Shown one piece after another: positions 1 to 7,358 of a DNA stretch of 64,000 nucleotides. This DNA is from an uncultured Litoreibacter sp. (lineage in GTDB: Bacteria; Pseudomonadota; Alphaproteobacteria; Rhodobacterales; Rhodobacteraceae), in NCBI GenBank assembly GCA_938030665.1, contig CALHHY010000014.1:1-64000 (forward strand). The letters run 5' to 3'. Made by a program: the position numbers and the translations under genes. Positions within the stretch are counted from its first letter, which is position 1. Each line of letters starts with the position of its first letter. The notes below the pieces were generated by a model, which had not been told where the DNA came from, searched no databases, and saw nothing but the letters and a program-made list of their open reading frames with translations.

Positions 1-32
1 ATCAGAAGTAGGCAAGCAAGTTTTCTCAACAT
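1..32 (-). CDS. Start of an unidentified, probably exported protein (runs off the left edge)
   Basis: Read on the reverse strand, an ATG at base 32 opens MLRKLACLLL and continues past the window edge. AGGA sits 8 bases ahead of it, a good ribosome-binding distance. Two basic residues followed by a hydrophobic run look like the beginning of a signal peptide. It diverges from the chain-length protein gene, so a polysaccharide-export protein would fit the setting, but ten residues cannot identify it. Confidence 0.3.
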   Translation of the reverse strand, partial: MLRKLACLLL

Positions 33-232
33 GAGCGACATCCTTTGCGATGTGACCGAGCCCGGCAGCGCCCCGGCATGGAATCAAAAAAGATACGATT
101 TGGATTAATTATGTCTTAAACCTTCATGGCCCAGATACGGATCAACCAGCGTCAGCCGGAGGGTAAGATGGTATCTGAGTCGTTAACACATGCGGGCCAA
201 CCCGTAGCATCGTTCTGGTCCGGGGCTTGGCT

Positions 233-1408
233 ATGACGGGGCCGTTCAGATACGCCTGCTGGCAGGCGCTTCGCCAAATCCCGCTTGTCCTCACGGTTGC
301 AAGCCTTGGTGCAGCAGCCACATGGGCTGCCGTTACTTTTCTACCTCAAAGCTACACCGCCTCTGCGCATCTGCTTGTTGATGGCACCGGGGTTGCCAAT
401 GATCCCCGCGGCCCGGCGCAAGCCCTAGGCACTGCACATCTTCAAAAGATCGAAGCGCGCATCATGACCAAGGCGCGGTTGACGGCGATACTGTCTGAAT
501 TGGGAAGCAAAGTGGCCTTTGAGGATTTTCAATCCGCCATCATGTTCGAAACCCTCAGCGGCCGGGAGAAGGCGACCACAATGACCATCTCGGTCACCGA
601 TGCGGATGCCGAATTTGCGACGCAGGCCGCGACCCTGATGACCGATGCCGTTCTGGCTGAACACCAAGTCATTGAGGACGAGCGCGTTCAGTCAGCCTTG
701 GCTTTCTTCAAACAAGAGGTCAGAGATCGCAAGTCTGCCTTGAACAAATCCTTTGAAACGCTTCTTGACTTCAAGGTGAATTTCGCCGGGTTTCTGCCTA
801 CTGACGCGTCACGGTATCTGGATCAACGCAAAGCTCTTTTGATGCAACAGGCGAGCGATCAGGTTACGCTGCCGGCCGACCCCGTTCGCAAAAAACTGAT
901 TGCCGAGATGGCCGCGGCCAGCGCGCTTTACTCCGGTCAGCACCCCAAAATCCGCGCCCTAGCTGCGCAGCTGAAAGACACGGCCGCAAGGGCAAACGCG
1001 CCAACGACCGATGCATCTTCCGTGCAGGAGGATATCGAGCGGATCGACCTCGCGCTTGCGCTGATTCCGGCCAATTCGCTAAGGCTCACCGCGCTGGAAG
1101 ACGACCACAACATGGCGCAGGATCAGTATGAGGGCGCTGTAAGCCGTTTAGAATCTGCCGCGGTTGAAGAGCGGATTGCACAACGCGCCGATGGCGAGCG
1201 TCTGTCGGTGGTGCAAGCCGCGATCCTGCCGACATTGCCAAGCGGTCCACGCCAGAAGATCGCACTCGCCCTTGGATTGATGCTGTCGACCCTGTTGGCC
1301 ATCAGCGCCGCTGTTGCACGTATCCGGCTGGATAAAGTGATCCGCCGCCCGCGCGATCTGCAAACCAGCCTGAACCTCATCCCCTTTGCCGTCATTCCGG
1401 CGAAATAA
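233..1408 (+). CDS. Wzz/GumC-type polysaccharide chain-length (co-polymerase) protein
   Basis: Inner-membrane protein of the polysaccharide co-polymerase class, which sets chain length of exopolysaccharide or O-antigen made by the Wzy route. A membrane segment spans about residues 17-37 and a second about 340-362; between them is a long, helix-rich, charged periplasmic part (about 300 residues) of coiled-coil character. Just before the second membrane segment is the Pro/Gly-rich stretch LPTLPSGPRQ, typical of this family. There is no C-terminal kinase domain; the separate ATPase-like gene follows 22 bases downstream. ATG 233 is preferred to the in-frame TTG at 227 because GGGG at 222-225 is correctly spaced only from 233. 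The family is clear; the glycan it serves is not visible here. Confidence 0.8.
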   Translation: MTGPFRYACWQALRQIPLVLTVASLGAAATWAAVTFLPQSYTASAHLLVDGTGVANDPRGPAQALGTAHLQKIEARIMTKARLTAILSELGSKVAFEDFQSAIMFETLSGREKATTMTISVTDADAEFATQAATLMTDAVLAEHQVIEDERVQSALAFFKQEVRDRKSALNKSFETLLDFKVNFAGFLPTDASRYLDQRKALLMQQASDQVTLPADPVRKKLIAEMAAASALYSGQHPKIRALAAQLKDTAARANAPTTDASSVQEDIERIDLALALIPANSLRLTALEDDHNMAQDQYEGAVSRLESAAVEERIAQRADGERLSVVQAAILPTLPSGPRQKIALALGLMLSTLLAISAAVARIRLDKVIRRPRDLQTSLNLIPFAVIPAK

Positions 1409-1430
1409 TCTCTAAGTTAGGAGGAACTCT

Positions 1431-2225
1431 GTGGAACAGATCACCGCACCACTGCCCATCCTGGACAATGTGATCGAAACGGCGCAAGCCGTAAATCTGC
1501 CGCCCAAGTATGACCACCGTGACCTTGCCGACAGCAGGCAAGCGTGGTCACGTCTGAACGAGGTCGCGATCCCAAACGATGCGCCGCTACACGGGCTATT
1601 CTCAGACAAACAAGGTGTGGCGATCGACCTTTTGCGCAGCAGGCTGCTGCGGCAGCTCCGCAATGACGTCGTGACACGGCTGGCGATTACTCAACCGACG
1701 CAAGGGTGCGGCGGTGAGGCGATGACAGCGCAGCTTGCCTTGAGCCTGGCCCGGCAGTCTGACCTCAGGATTCTGGTTTTTGATCTCAACCTGGAACAGC
1801 CCAGTTTGGCCAGATTGTTTGGCATATCGCAGATCTCCCCCCGGCAAACAGCCATCACGCAGACACGCCGCGACTTTGACAGCAGTGCCATGCGGGTCGG
1901 CGCCAATCTGGGCCTCAGCCTATCCACGGAACGCACGACGCAAGGGGCAGAGCTGCTCGCCCACCGGCGCGCGCGGCGGCTGTTGACAGATGTTGAACGC
2001 GACTTAATGCCCGACGTCATTTTGCTGAACCTGCCGCCGGTTCTCGGCGGCCATGACGTCGTCGCTGGCGCGGACCTGTATCAATCGGCGCTGCTGGTGA
2101 TCCGGGCCGACAAGACAACGCAAGCCGAGGCGGACGCGGCTGAACGGCTGATATCAGAGCAGAAGCCCTGCATGGGCATTGTGATGAACAGCTGCCGTTT
2201 CCATGACGTCCATGCTGCAAGCTGA
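1431..2225 (+). CDS. BY-kinase/CpsD-like ParA-family protein with a ruined ATP site
   Basis: Placed and built like the cytoplasmic tyrosine autokinase (CpsD/CapB/Wzc-C) that partners a Wzz-type protein in exopolysaccharide assembly. The fold signature is readable, but the catalytic motifs are altered. The P-loop position reads QPTQGCGGEAMTAQ, without the Lys-Thr of GKT. The Walker A' position reads VFDLNLEQPSL, with the second Asp and the Arg of DxDLRxP lost. The Walker B position reads LLNLPP instead of a DLPP type. No C-terminal tyrosine cluster is present. It is therefore probably a non-catalytic, regulatory or scaffold relative. The start is GTG with AGGAGG about 6-11 bases upstream. It overlaps the next gene by 23 bases, so the two are likely translated together. 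Confidence 0.7.
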   Translation: MEQITAPLPILDNVIETAQAVNLPPKYDHRDLADSRQAWSRLNEVAIPNDAPLHGLFSDKQGVAIDLLRSRLLRQLRNDVVTRLAITQPTQGCGGEAMTAQLALSLARQSDLRILVFDLNLEQPSLARLFGISQISPRQTAITQTRRDFDSSAMRVGANLGLSLSTERTTQGAELLAHRRARRLLTDVERDLMPDVILLNLPPVLGGHDVVAGADLYQSALLVIRADKTTQAEADAAERLISEQKPCMGIVMNSCRFHDVHAAS

Positions 2226-2799
2226 TATTGATCCGCAGTTTCTTGAACGCCCGAAAAAGACCCTGAACAAAGGCAAAAGACGTATCAGAGGCGCGCTCTC
2301 CGTCATTGATATACGGGCTTGGGCGCATCTCTTTCGTTTGGTGAACTACTACAACAATACCCATGTTACGCCCCGGCGCGAGATAAGGTTCGGGCCAGAC
2401 CCTGCGATCAGCCCTACCGCCTCCTTCGCCAATGGTTTCTATATCCATATCGGGGCTCGGGCGCATATTGGTGCGCATTGCTACCTGTGGGCAGGGCGCA
2501 GCGCGCAAAGTGGTATCACGATTGGCGACGACCTGCTGCTTGGTCCGAATGTTGTGATCACATCCACCTCATACCGATACAACGCGGGCGCACCGGTCAC
2601 AAAACAACCCATGCGCGAAAGCCCGGTAAAGATCGGGAATGACGTCTGGGTCGGAGCGAATGCCGTCATCCTGCCAGGAGCCCAGATCGGAAATAGCGCA
2701 ATTATCGCCGCGGGGGCCGTTATACGGGGGGATGTTCCAGCCGGTGCCATCATGGCAGGCGTGCCTGCTCGTGAGATTGGTCATAGGCAATCAGATTAA
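2203..2799 (+). CDS. Hexapeptide-repeat (left-handed beta-helix) acyltransferase
   Basis: Probable O- or N-acetyltransferase decorating a surface sugar, in the maltose acetyltransferase/WbbJ/WcaF group. Residues about 85-190 hold repeated hexapeptide turns (IGARAHIGAHCYLWAG, IGDDLLLGPNVVI, IGNDVWVGANAVILPG) and the closing PAGAIMAGVPAREIG typical of the family. The usual catalytic-His loop (NH or HNH type, after the VxI turn) instead reads TSTSYRYN, so the base may be missing or displaced. The N-terminal 65 residues are basic and unassigned. Translation may start at 2203 or at a second in-frame ATG at 2212. The gene overlaps the preceding kinase-like gene by 23 bases, so it belongs to the exopolysaccharide operon. 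Confidence 0.75.
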   Translation: MTSMLQADIDPQFLERPKKTLNKGKRRIRGALSVIDIRAWAHLFRLVNYYNNTHVTPRREIRFGPDPAISPTASFANGFYIHIGARAHIGAHCYLWAGRSAQSGITIGDDLLLGPNVVITSTSYRYNAGAPVTKQPMRESPVKIGNDVWVGANAVILPGAQIGNSAIIAAGAVIRGDVPAGAIMAGVPAREIGHRQSD

Positions 2800-2814
2800 C
2801 GGCCCGTCTTTCGG

Positions 2815-2843
2815 TTGAAGCCCTAGGCGCTGCAGCGTAGGTT
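2815..2843 (+). promoter_or_regulatory. Probable sigma-70 promoter of gpmI
   Basis: TTGAAG (2815-2820) and TAGGTT (2838-2843) are separated by exactly 17 bases. They lie just upstream of the GGAGG ribosome site of gpmI, in the gap after the exopolysaccharide operon. Motif match only. Confidence 0.4.
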
Positions 2844-2868
2844 TCCGCCAAATCGGAGGACGGAAGAA

Positions 2869-4392
2869 ATGAGCAACGCGAAACCCGTGGTTCTGTGCAT
2901 TCTGGACGGCTGGGGCACGTCTGCTGATGAGAAGGGTAACGCCCCTCTTCTGGCGAAAACGCCTCATTTCGACGCGATAATGGCCCAGCATCCGAACGCT
3001 TCGCTCACCACCTTTGGGCCTGATGTCGGCCTGCCCTCTGGCCAGATGGGAAATTCCGAGGTCGGGCATACAAATATAGGTGCGGGCCGGGTTGTCGCGA
3101 TGGATTTGGGCCAGATTGATCTGGCGATTGAAGACGGCTCCTTCTTTAAAAACGCGGCTCTGATCGCGTTTGCGGACACGATGAAGTCTACTGGCGGGAC
3201 CGCCCACCTGGTGGGCGTCGTGTCCGATGGTGGTGTCCACGGCCACACCCGCCACATGATCGCTGCCGCAAAGGCCCTGACCGATGCCGGGGTACCGGTT
3301 GCGATCCATGCCATTACCGACGGGCGCGACGTGGCCCCCAAATCCGCGCGCGCCTATCTAAAGGCGCTCAAGTCCGAGCTGCCGGAAGGCGCCAGTATCG
3401 TTACTGTCAGCGGTCGCTACTTTGCGATGGACCGGGACAAACGCTGGGATAGGGTCGAAAAAGCCTATCAGACCATGGTTCATGCGGCCGGACCAGACTA
3501 TGCTGATCCGCAATCCGTCGTGCGCGACGCCTATGCCCATGATCGGACTGACGAGTTCATCCCGCCAGCGATCATCACCGGGTATCGCGGCATAAAGGAT
3601 GGGGACGGCATCTTTTGCCTTAACTTTCGGGCGGACCGGGCTCGCGAAATACTGGCCGCCATGGGTGATATCCGGTTCGACGGCTTTTCAACCGCGAAAC
3701 TGCCCAAACTCGCCGCGCGGCTTGGTATGGTCGACTACTCCTCCGAGCATAACGCCTATATGACGACGGTCTTTCCCAAGAAGAAGATCGCAAACACACT
3801 TGGCGCATGGGTGGCACAAAAGGGCCTGCGGCAGTTCCGCTTGGCCGAGACGGAGAAATACCCCCATGTCACCTTCTTCCTGGACGGCGGCAAGGAGGAG
3901 CCGGAGGATGGCGAAAGCCGCTACATGGCGCAAAGCCCGGATGTGGCGACATATGACCTGCAGCCAGAGATGTCCGCCCCTGAGGTCACCGACAAACTGG
4001 TCGACGCGATTTACGAAAGGTACGACTTGATCGTCGTCAATTATGCCAATCCCGACATGGTGGGTCATACCGGCGATCTGGCGGCGGCAATGAAAGCCTG
4101 CGAGGCCGTTGATGCCGGTCTCGGCCGGGCGTTGAAGGCACTTGATGTCACGGGCGGGGCAATGATTGTCACCGCGGATCACGGTAATTGCGATGTGATG
4201 ATCGACCCAGACACGGGTAATCCGCACACCGCCCATACGCTCAATCTGGTCCCCGTCATTCTAATCGGTGGCCCGGAGGGGGCTCGCTTGCATGACGGGC
4301 GGCTGGCCGATCTGGCCCCAACCGTTTTGCAGCTGATGGGCATCGACAAACCGGAGGAGATGACTGGCACGAACCTCATTGACGCGCCCTAG
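2869..4392 (+). CDS. gpmI: 2,3-bisphosphoglycerate-independent phosphoglycerate mutase
   Basis: Interconverts 3- and 2-phosphoglycerate in glycolysis and gluconeogenesis using two Mn ions and a phosphoserine intermediate. At 507 residues it is the usual length. The N-terminal ILDGWG gives metal ligand Asp13, and GQMGNSEVGHT holds catalytic Ser63. The C-terminal half carries VTADHGNCD and PHTAHT, the other metal-binding set of the alkaline-phosphatase superfamily. The internal ITDGRDVAPKSA stretch belongs to the substrate-binding domain. ATG is preceded by GGAGG at 2855-2859. It stands alone between the exopolysaccharide genes and ctpA; the peptidoglycan-hydrolase activator (envC type) often found next in this family is absent. 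Confidence 0.97.
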   Translation: MSNAKPVVLCILDGWGTSADEKGNAPLLAKTPHFDAIMAQHPNASLTTFGPDVGLPSGQMGNSEVGHTNIGAGRVVAMDLGQIDLAIEDGSFFKNAALIAFADTMKSTGGTAHLVGVVSDGGVHGHTRHMIAAAKALTDAGVPVAIHAITDGRDVAPKSARAYLKALKSELPEGASIVTVSGRYFAMDRDKRWDRVEKAYQTMVHAAGPDYADPQSVVRDAYAHDRTDEFIPPAIITGYRGIKDGDGIFCLNFRADRAREILAAMGDIRFDGFSTAKLPKLAARLGMVDYSSEHNAYMTTVFPKKKIANTLGAWVAQKGLRQFRLAETEKYPHVTFFLDGGKEEPEDGESRYMAQSPDVATYDLQPEMSAPEVTDKLVDAIYERYDLIVVNYANPDMVGHTGDLAAAMKACEAVDAGLGRALKALDVTGGAMIVTADHGNCDVMIDPDTGNPHTAHTLNLVPVILIGGPEGARLHDGRLADLAPTVLQLMGIDKPEEMTGTNLIDAP

Positions 4393-4663
4393 ATAGCAGG
4401 ACCGGAAGGGTTCTGGCACCTCTGTGCAGCTAAGTTGTTAACCATTTTTCGTGCATAACCCCCGCCTCTTTCTCGCCTAAATCGTCGTGCGGCTGAGGCA
4501 GTTCGTCGCAAGTAAGTGACAAAATCGGCGGAAAACTAACAGTTTTTTGAACTGAAAACGCAAAGGGTGTGGCGAACCATTGCAAGACTCGGTTTATATA
4601 GAACTCAGACAGGGCCGCGCGCCCGCCAAGCCTGCGGCAAATCCCGCGGCGGATAAGGGATAA
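4393..4663. other. Gap between gpmI and ctpA
   Basis: No credible gene is seen in these 271 bases. The stretch around 4520-4610 is comparatively AT-rich, with a small hairpin-forming CAGTT/AACTG pair near 4540 and TTTATATAG near 4592, so the ctpA promoter probably lies here. I cannot fix a -35/-10 pair. The long antisense reading frame across it has no ribosome site or family match. Confidence 0.4.
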
Positions 4664-6010
4664 ATGACAATGAAGAAGTTCTTGCTGGCCGCGTTGCTCG
4701 GTTCCGCTGCCGGGATAGCGGTCACGACCCAAGTTACCGGCCCCCTGCTTGCTCAGGAAGCTGAAAAGAAATCGACCGTTTACGAGCAGCTTGACCTGTT
4801 TGGTGATATCTTTGAACGCATCCGGGCGCAGTATGTCGAAAGCGTTGATGAGTCCGAGCTGATTGAAGCCGCAATCAACGGTATGCTGACCTCGCTTGAT
4901 CCGCATTCCTCCTACCTTTCTGCAAATGACTTTGAAGACATGCGCACGCAGACCTCCGGGGAGTTTGGCGGTCTGGGCATCGAGGTCACGCAGGAAGAGG
5001 GCTATGTGAAAGTCGTCACGCCAATGGACGACACCCCTGCAGACAAAGCGGGCATGGAAGCGGGCGACTTCATCACCAGCGTTGACGGTGAAAGCATTGT
5101 GGGCTTCACGCTTGAAGAAGCGGTGGAGCTGATGCGCGGCCCCGTCGGGTCTGAGATCATTCTGACGGTTGTGCGCGAAGGCGTGGATGAGCCGTTTGAG
5201 GTTTCGATCATCCGCGACACGATCAAGCTGACCGCCGTGCGCGCCCGGACCGAGGGCGACAGCGTCGTGCTGCGGGTCTCGACCTTCAACCGGCAGACCT
5301 ATCCAAATCTGGAATCGGGGTTGAAAGAACAGATCGAGGAGCTGGGCGGCGCGGACAAAGTCAACGGCATCGTGCTTGATCTCCGCAATAACCCCGGCGG
5401 TTTGCTGAACCAGGCGATTGCCGTATCCGATGCATTCCTCAACCAGGGGGAAATCGTGTCCACCCGTGGCCGCAACCCGCGTGACAGCGAACGCTACAAC
5501 GCGACTGATGGCGACCTGTCCGGCGGCAAGCCTATCGTTGTTCTGATCAATGGCGGCTCTGCGTCTGCGTCAGAAATCGTGGCCGGCGCGCTACAAGATC
5601 ATGGGCGTGCTGTGGTGATTGGCGAGAAGAGCTTCGGCAAAGGGTCGGTCCAGACGGTCGTGCCGGTCCGTGGCGATGGCGCGATGCGGTTGACCACGTC
5701 GCGCTACTACACCCCGTCGGGTCGCTCCATTCAGGCCCTTGGTGTCGCGCCTGACATCATTGTCAAGCAACCCCCCCGTCGGCCTGCCGAAGAAACCGAA
5801 GAAGAAGCCAACGTCCGCCAGAACCGGTCCGAGGCGGATCTTCGCGGTTCCTTGAGCAATGAAGACGTCTCGGAGGCGGAGCGCGAAATCATCCAGCAAG
5901 AGCAGGAGAAGGCCGAGAAAGCTGCCGAGCTGCGTGAAGAAGATTACCAACTCGCCTATGCGCTCGACATCCTGAAAGGTCTCTCCGCGATTGCTGACGC
6001 GGGCAAGTAG
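4664..6010 (+). CDS. ctpA: C-terminal processing peptidase, S41 family (CtpA)
   Basis: Periplasmic serine protease that clips C-terminal tails of envelope proteins and peptidoglycan hydrolases. An N-terminal signal or anchor segment (residues 1-30, ending LLAQ) is followed by the tail-binding N domain. A PDZ domain covers about 100-180 ([22 protein letters not shown]). The S41 catalytic core has Ser in GGSASASE and the general-base Lys in FGKGSVQ. The last 75 residues are highly charged and helical ([17 protein letters not shown]) and end in a conserved-looking [10 protein letters not shown]. There are two possible ATGs, 4664 and 4670; both give the same signal sequence. rppH begins directly after the stop, so the two are co-transcribed. 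Confidence 0.95.
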   Translation: MTMKKFLLAALLGSAAGIAVTTQVTGPLLAQEAEKKSTVYEQLDLFGDIFERIRAQYVESVDESELIEAAINGMLTSLDPHSSYLSANDFEDMRTQTSGEFGGLGIEVTQEEGYVKVVTPMDDTPADKAGMEAGDFITSVDGESIVGFTLEEAVELMRGPVGSEIILTVVREGVDEPFEVSIIRDTIKLTAVRARTEGDSVVLRVSTFNRQTYPNLESGLKEQIEELGGADKVNGIVLDLRNNPGGLLNQAIAVSDAFLNQGEIVSTRGRNPRDSERYNATDGDLSGGKPIVVLINGGSASASEIVAGALQDHGRAVVIGEKSFGKGSVQTVVPVRGDGAMRLTTSRYYTPSGRSIQALGVAPDIIVKQPPRRPAEETEEEANVRQNRSEADLRGSLSNEDVSEAEREIIQQEQEKAEKAAELREEDYQLAYALDILKGLSAIADAGK

Positions 6011-6011
6011 G

Positions 6012-6503
6012 GTGACCCCCGCTGAGATTGAGGCACTGCCTTACCGTCCCTGTGTCGGCCTGATGGTCGTGAATGCGGAAGGTAAGGTTTTCGCGGCGCA
6101 ACGCATCGACAGCCCCGGCCCTGCCTGGCAAATGCCTCAGGGCGGCGTGGACGAGGGGGAAGACCCCCGCAATGCAGCGTTGCGCGAACTTGAAGAAGAA
6201 ACCGGGGTTACTCCGGAAAAGGTGTCTATTCTTGCTGAAACGATCGATTGGCTGCCCTACGACCTACCTCATGATCTGGTGCCGAAGCTTTGGAAGGGGC
6301 GTTTCCGGGGCCAGATGCAAAAATACTTTCTGATGCGGTTTGAGGGCACCGATAGCGACATCAACATCGAGACCGCCGAACCCGAGTTTTCGACATGGCA
6401 ATGGATGGCAATGGACGACCTTCTGGACAACATCGTCCCGTTCAAGCGGGACACCTATTCCAGGGTCATCGCCGAGTTTCGACCTCTTGTGCCGGGAACT
6501 TAG
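6012..6503 (+). CDS. rppH: RNA pyrophosphohydrolase (Nudix)
   Basis: Removes pyrophosphate from 5'-triphosphate mRNA, which licenses decay by RNase E. The Nudix box [22 protein letters not shown] is intact, with the three catalytic Glu of REUxEExGU form. The substrate-side WLPYDLP and [17 protein letters not shown] stretches are characteristic of RppH rather than other Nudix proteins. GTG 6012 gives 163 residues, close to the usual 155-165. An upstream in-frame TTG at 5991 would add seven residues inside ctpA and is unlikely. The start codon begins one base after the ctpA stop, indicating translational coupling. Confidence 0.95.
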   Translation: MTPAEIEALPYRPCVGLMVVNAEGKVFAAQRIDSPGPAWQMPQGGVDEGEDPRNAALRELEEETGVTPEKVSILAETIDWLPYDLPHDLVPKLWKGRFRGQMQKYFLMRFEGTDSDINIETAEPEFSTWQWMAMDDLLDNIVPFKRDTYSRVIAEFRPLVPGT

Positions 6504-6583
6504 ATCAGCAGTTCCACGCTGGTTCGGGATAAATCTTTGCAGGCAGGCTTGTATTGGAACCTGCAAAGCTCAATTAGGTACCT

Positions 6584-7063
6584 ATGACAAAACGTATCAT
6601 TCTCGCGCTCTTCGCATCGCTCCTGGCAACCCAGGCATCTGCGCTTTCTTGTCTGAAACCTGATGTCGCGAAGGCATTCAACGAGGCGAGCAGCTCCGAC
6701 CTGACATATGTTATCGTGAAGGGCAGCTTTGCCTTTACCGCGCCCGAGCGGGTGACAACGCCAGAACCTCAAACGTTGGAGGCTCAGTTTACTGGGCGGC
6801 TGCTAACCGATGCGGGGTTTACCCAATCGGTCACGGCACCGGTCACACTTGATCTGATATGCTCAGGCGATTGGTGCGGCACATTGGAGCCACAGACCGA
6901 TTACATTGCGTTCATTGAAAACGACAATAACGAGCGGCTTGTTTTCAGTGTGGATGCCTGCGGCAGCTTGGCCTTCAAGCAACCCACGCAGGAAGACATC
7001 AAGCGCGTCGAGAATTGTGCGCAAGGGGGCCAATGCGCTCCCGCGGCATCGGATGACCCTTAG
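6584..7063 (+). CDS. Small secreted protein of unknown function
   Basis: A 159-residue protein with a clear Sec signal peptide: MTKRIILALFASLLATQASA, with cleavage expected after ASA at about 20. The mature part is acidic, has six cysteines (SCLKP, ICSGDWCG, DACG, ENCAQGGQC) that could form disulfides, and ends in a disordered PAASDDP. I do not recognise a domain. It stands alone after rppH with an 80-base gap, so it probably has its own promoter. The signal sequence, codon use and codon-periodic composition make it a convincing gene, but its role is unknown. Confidence 0.7.
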   Translation: MTKRIILALFASLLATQASALSCLKPDVAKAFNEASSSDLTYVIVKGSFAFTAPERVTTPEPQTLEAQFTGRLLTDAGFTQSVTAPVTLDLICSGDWCGTLEPQTDYIAFIENDNNERLVFSVDACGSLAFKQPTQEDIKRVENCAQGGQCAPAASDDP

Positions 7064-7181
7064 GATCAATAAGGGGCATCTGATCTTCACGATCCATCCA
7101 AAATGGATCTTCCTGGAATTCGGGTGCGGTCATCAGGTCTTTGGCGAGGTCTGCCAACCAATCATTGTCTGAGGAAGTCAA
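6999..7181 (-). CDS. Possible 60-residue acidic small protein
   Basis: Reverse-strand reading frame with a TTG start and no strong ribosome site. The peptide is acidic and tryptophan-bearing (DNDWLADLAKDLM, EDPFWMDRED, PLIDPKGHPMPRER), which looks like real protein rather than random frame. It overlaps the 3' end of the small secreted protein gene by 65 bases and lies downstream of gltB. It could be a small cytosolic protein, a remnant, or chance. Confidence 0.25.
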   Translation of the reverse strand: MTSSDNDWLADLAKDLMTAPEFQEDPFWMDREDQMPLIDPKGHPMPRERIGPLAHNSRRA

Positions 7182-7319
7182 AACGTATCTCTGCTACAAT
7201 AGGAGCCGATACGGTCGCATAGGTTTTCTTAATAAAAAGTGTCCTAATACATCATCTTATCGCGTTTTCTGGACAATCGCTGGCCAATCTCTTCTCTGAA
7301 AAACCTAGTCTGAATAGGG

Positions 7320-7345
7320 AAGAGGCACCCTGCTGGATGCCTCTT
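7320..7345 (-). terminator. Hairpin just after gltB (probable terminator)
   Basis: An 8-base stem AAGAGGCA/TGCCTCTT (7320-7327 with 7338-7345) encloses a 10-base loop and starts 14 bases beyond the gltB stop. The run of T after it is short, so it may terminate weakly or act as an mRNA 3' end. It is almost symmetric and could serve either strand. Confidence 0.5.
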
Positions 7346-7358
7346 AAATAATAGCCGA

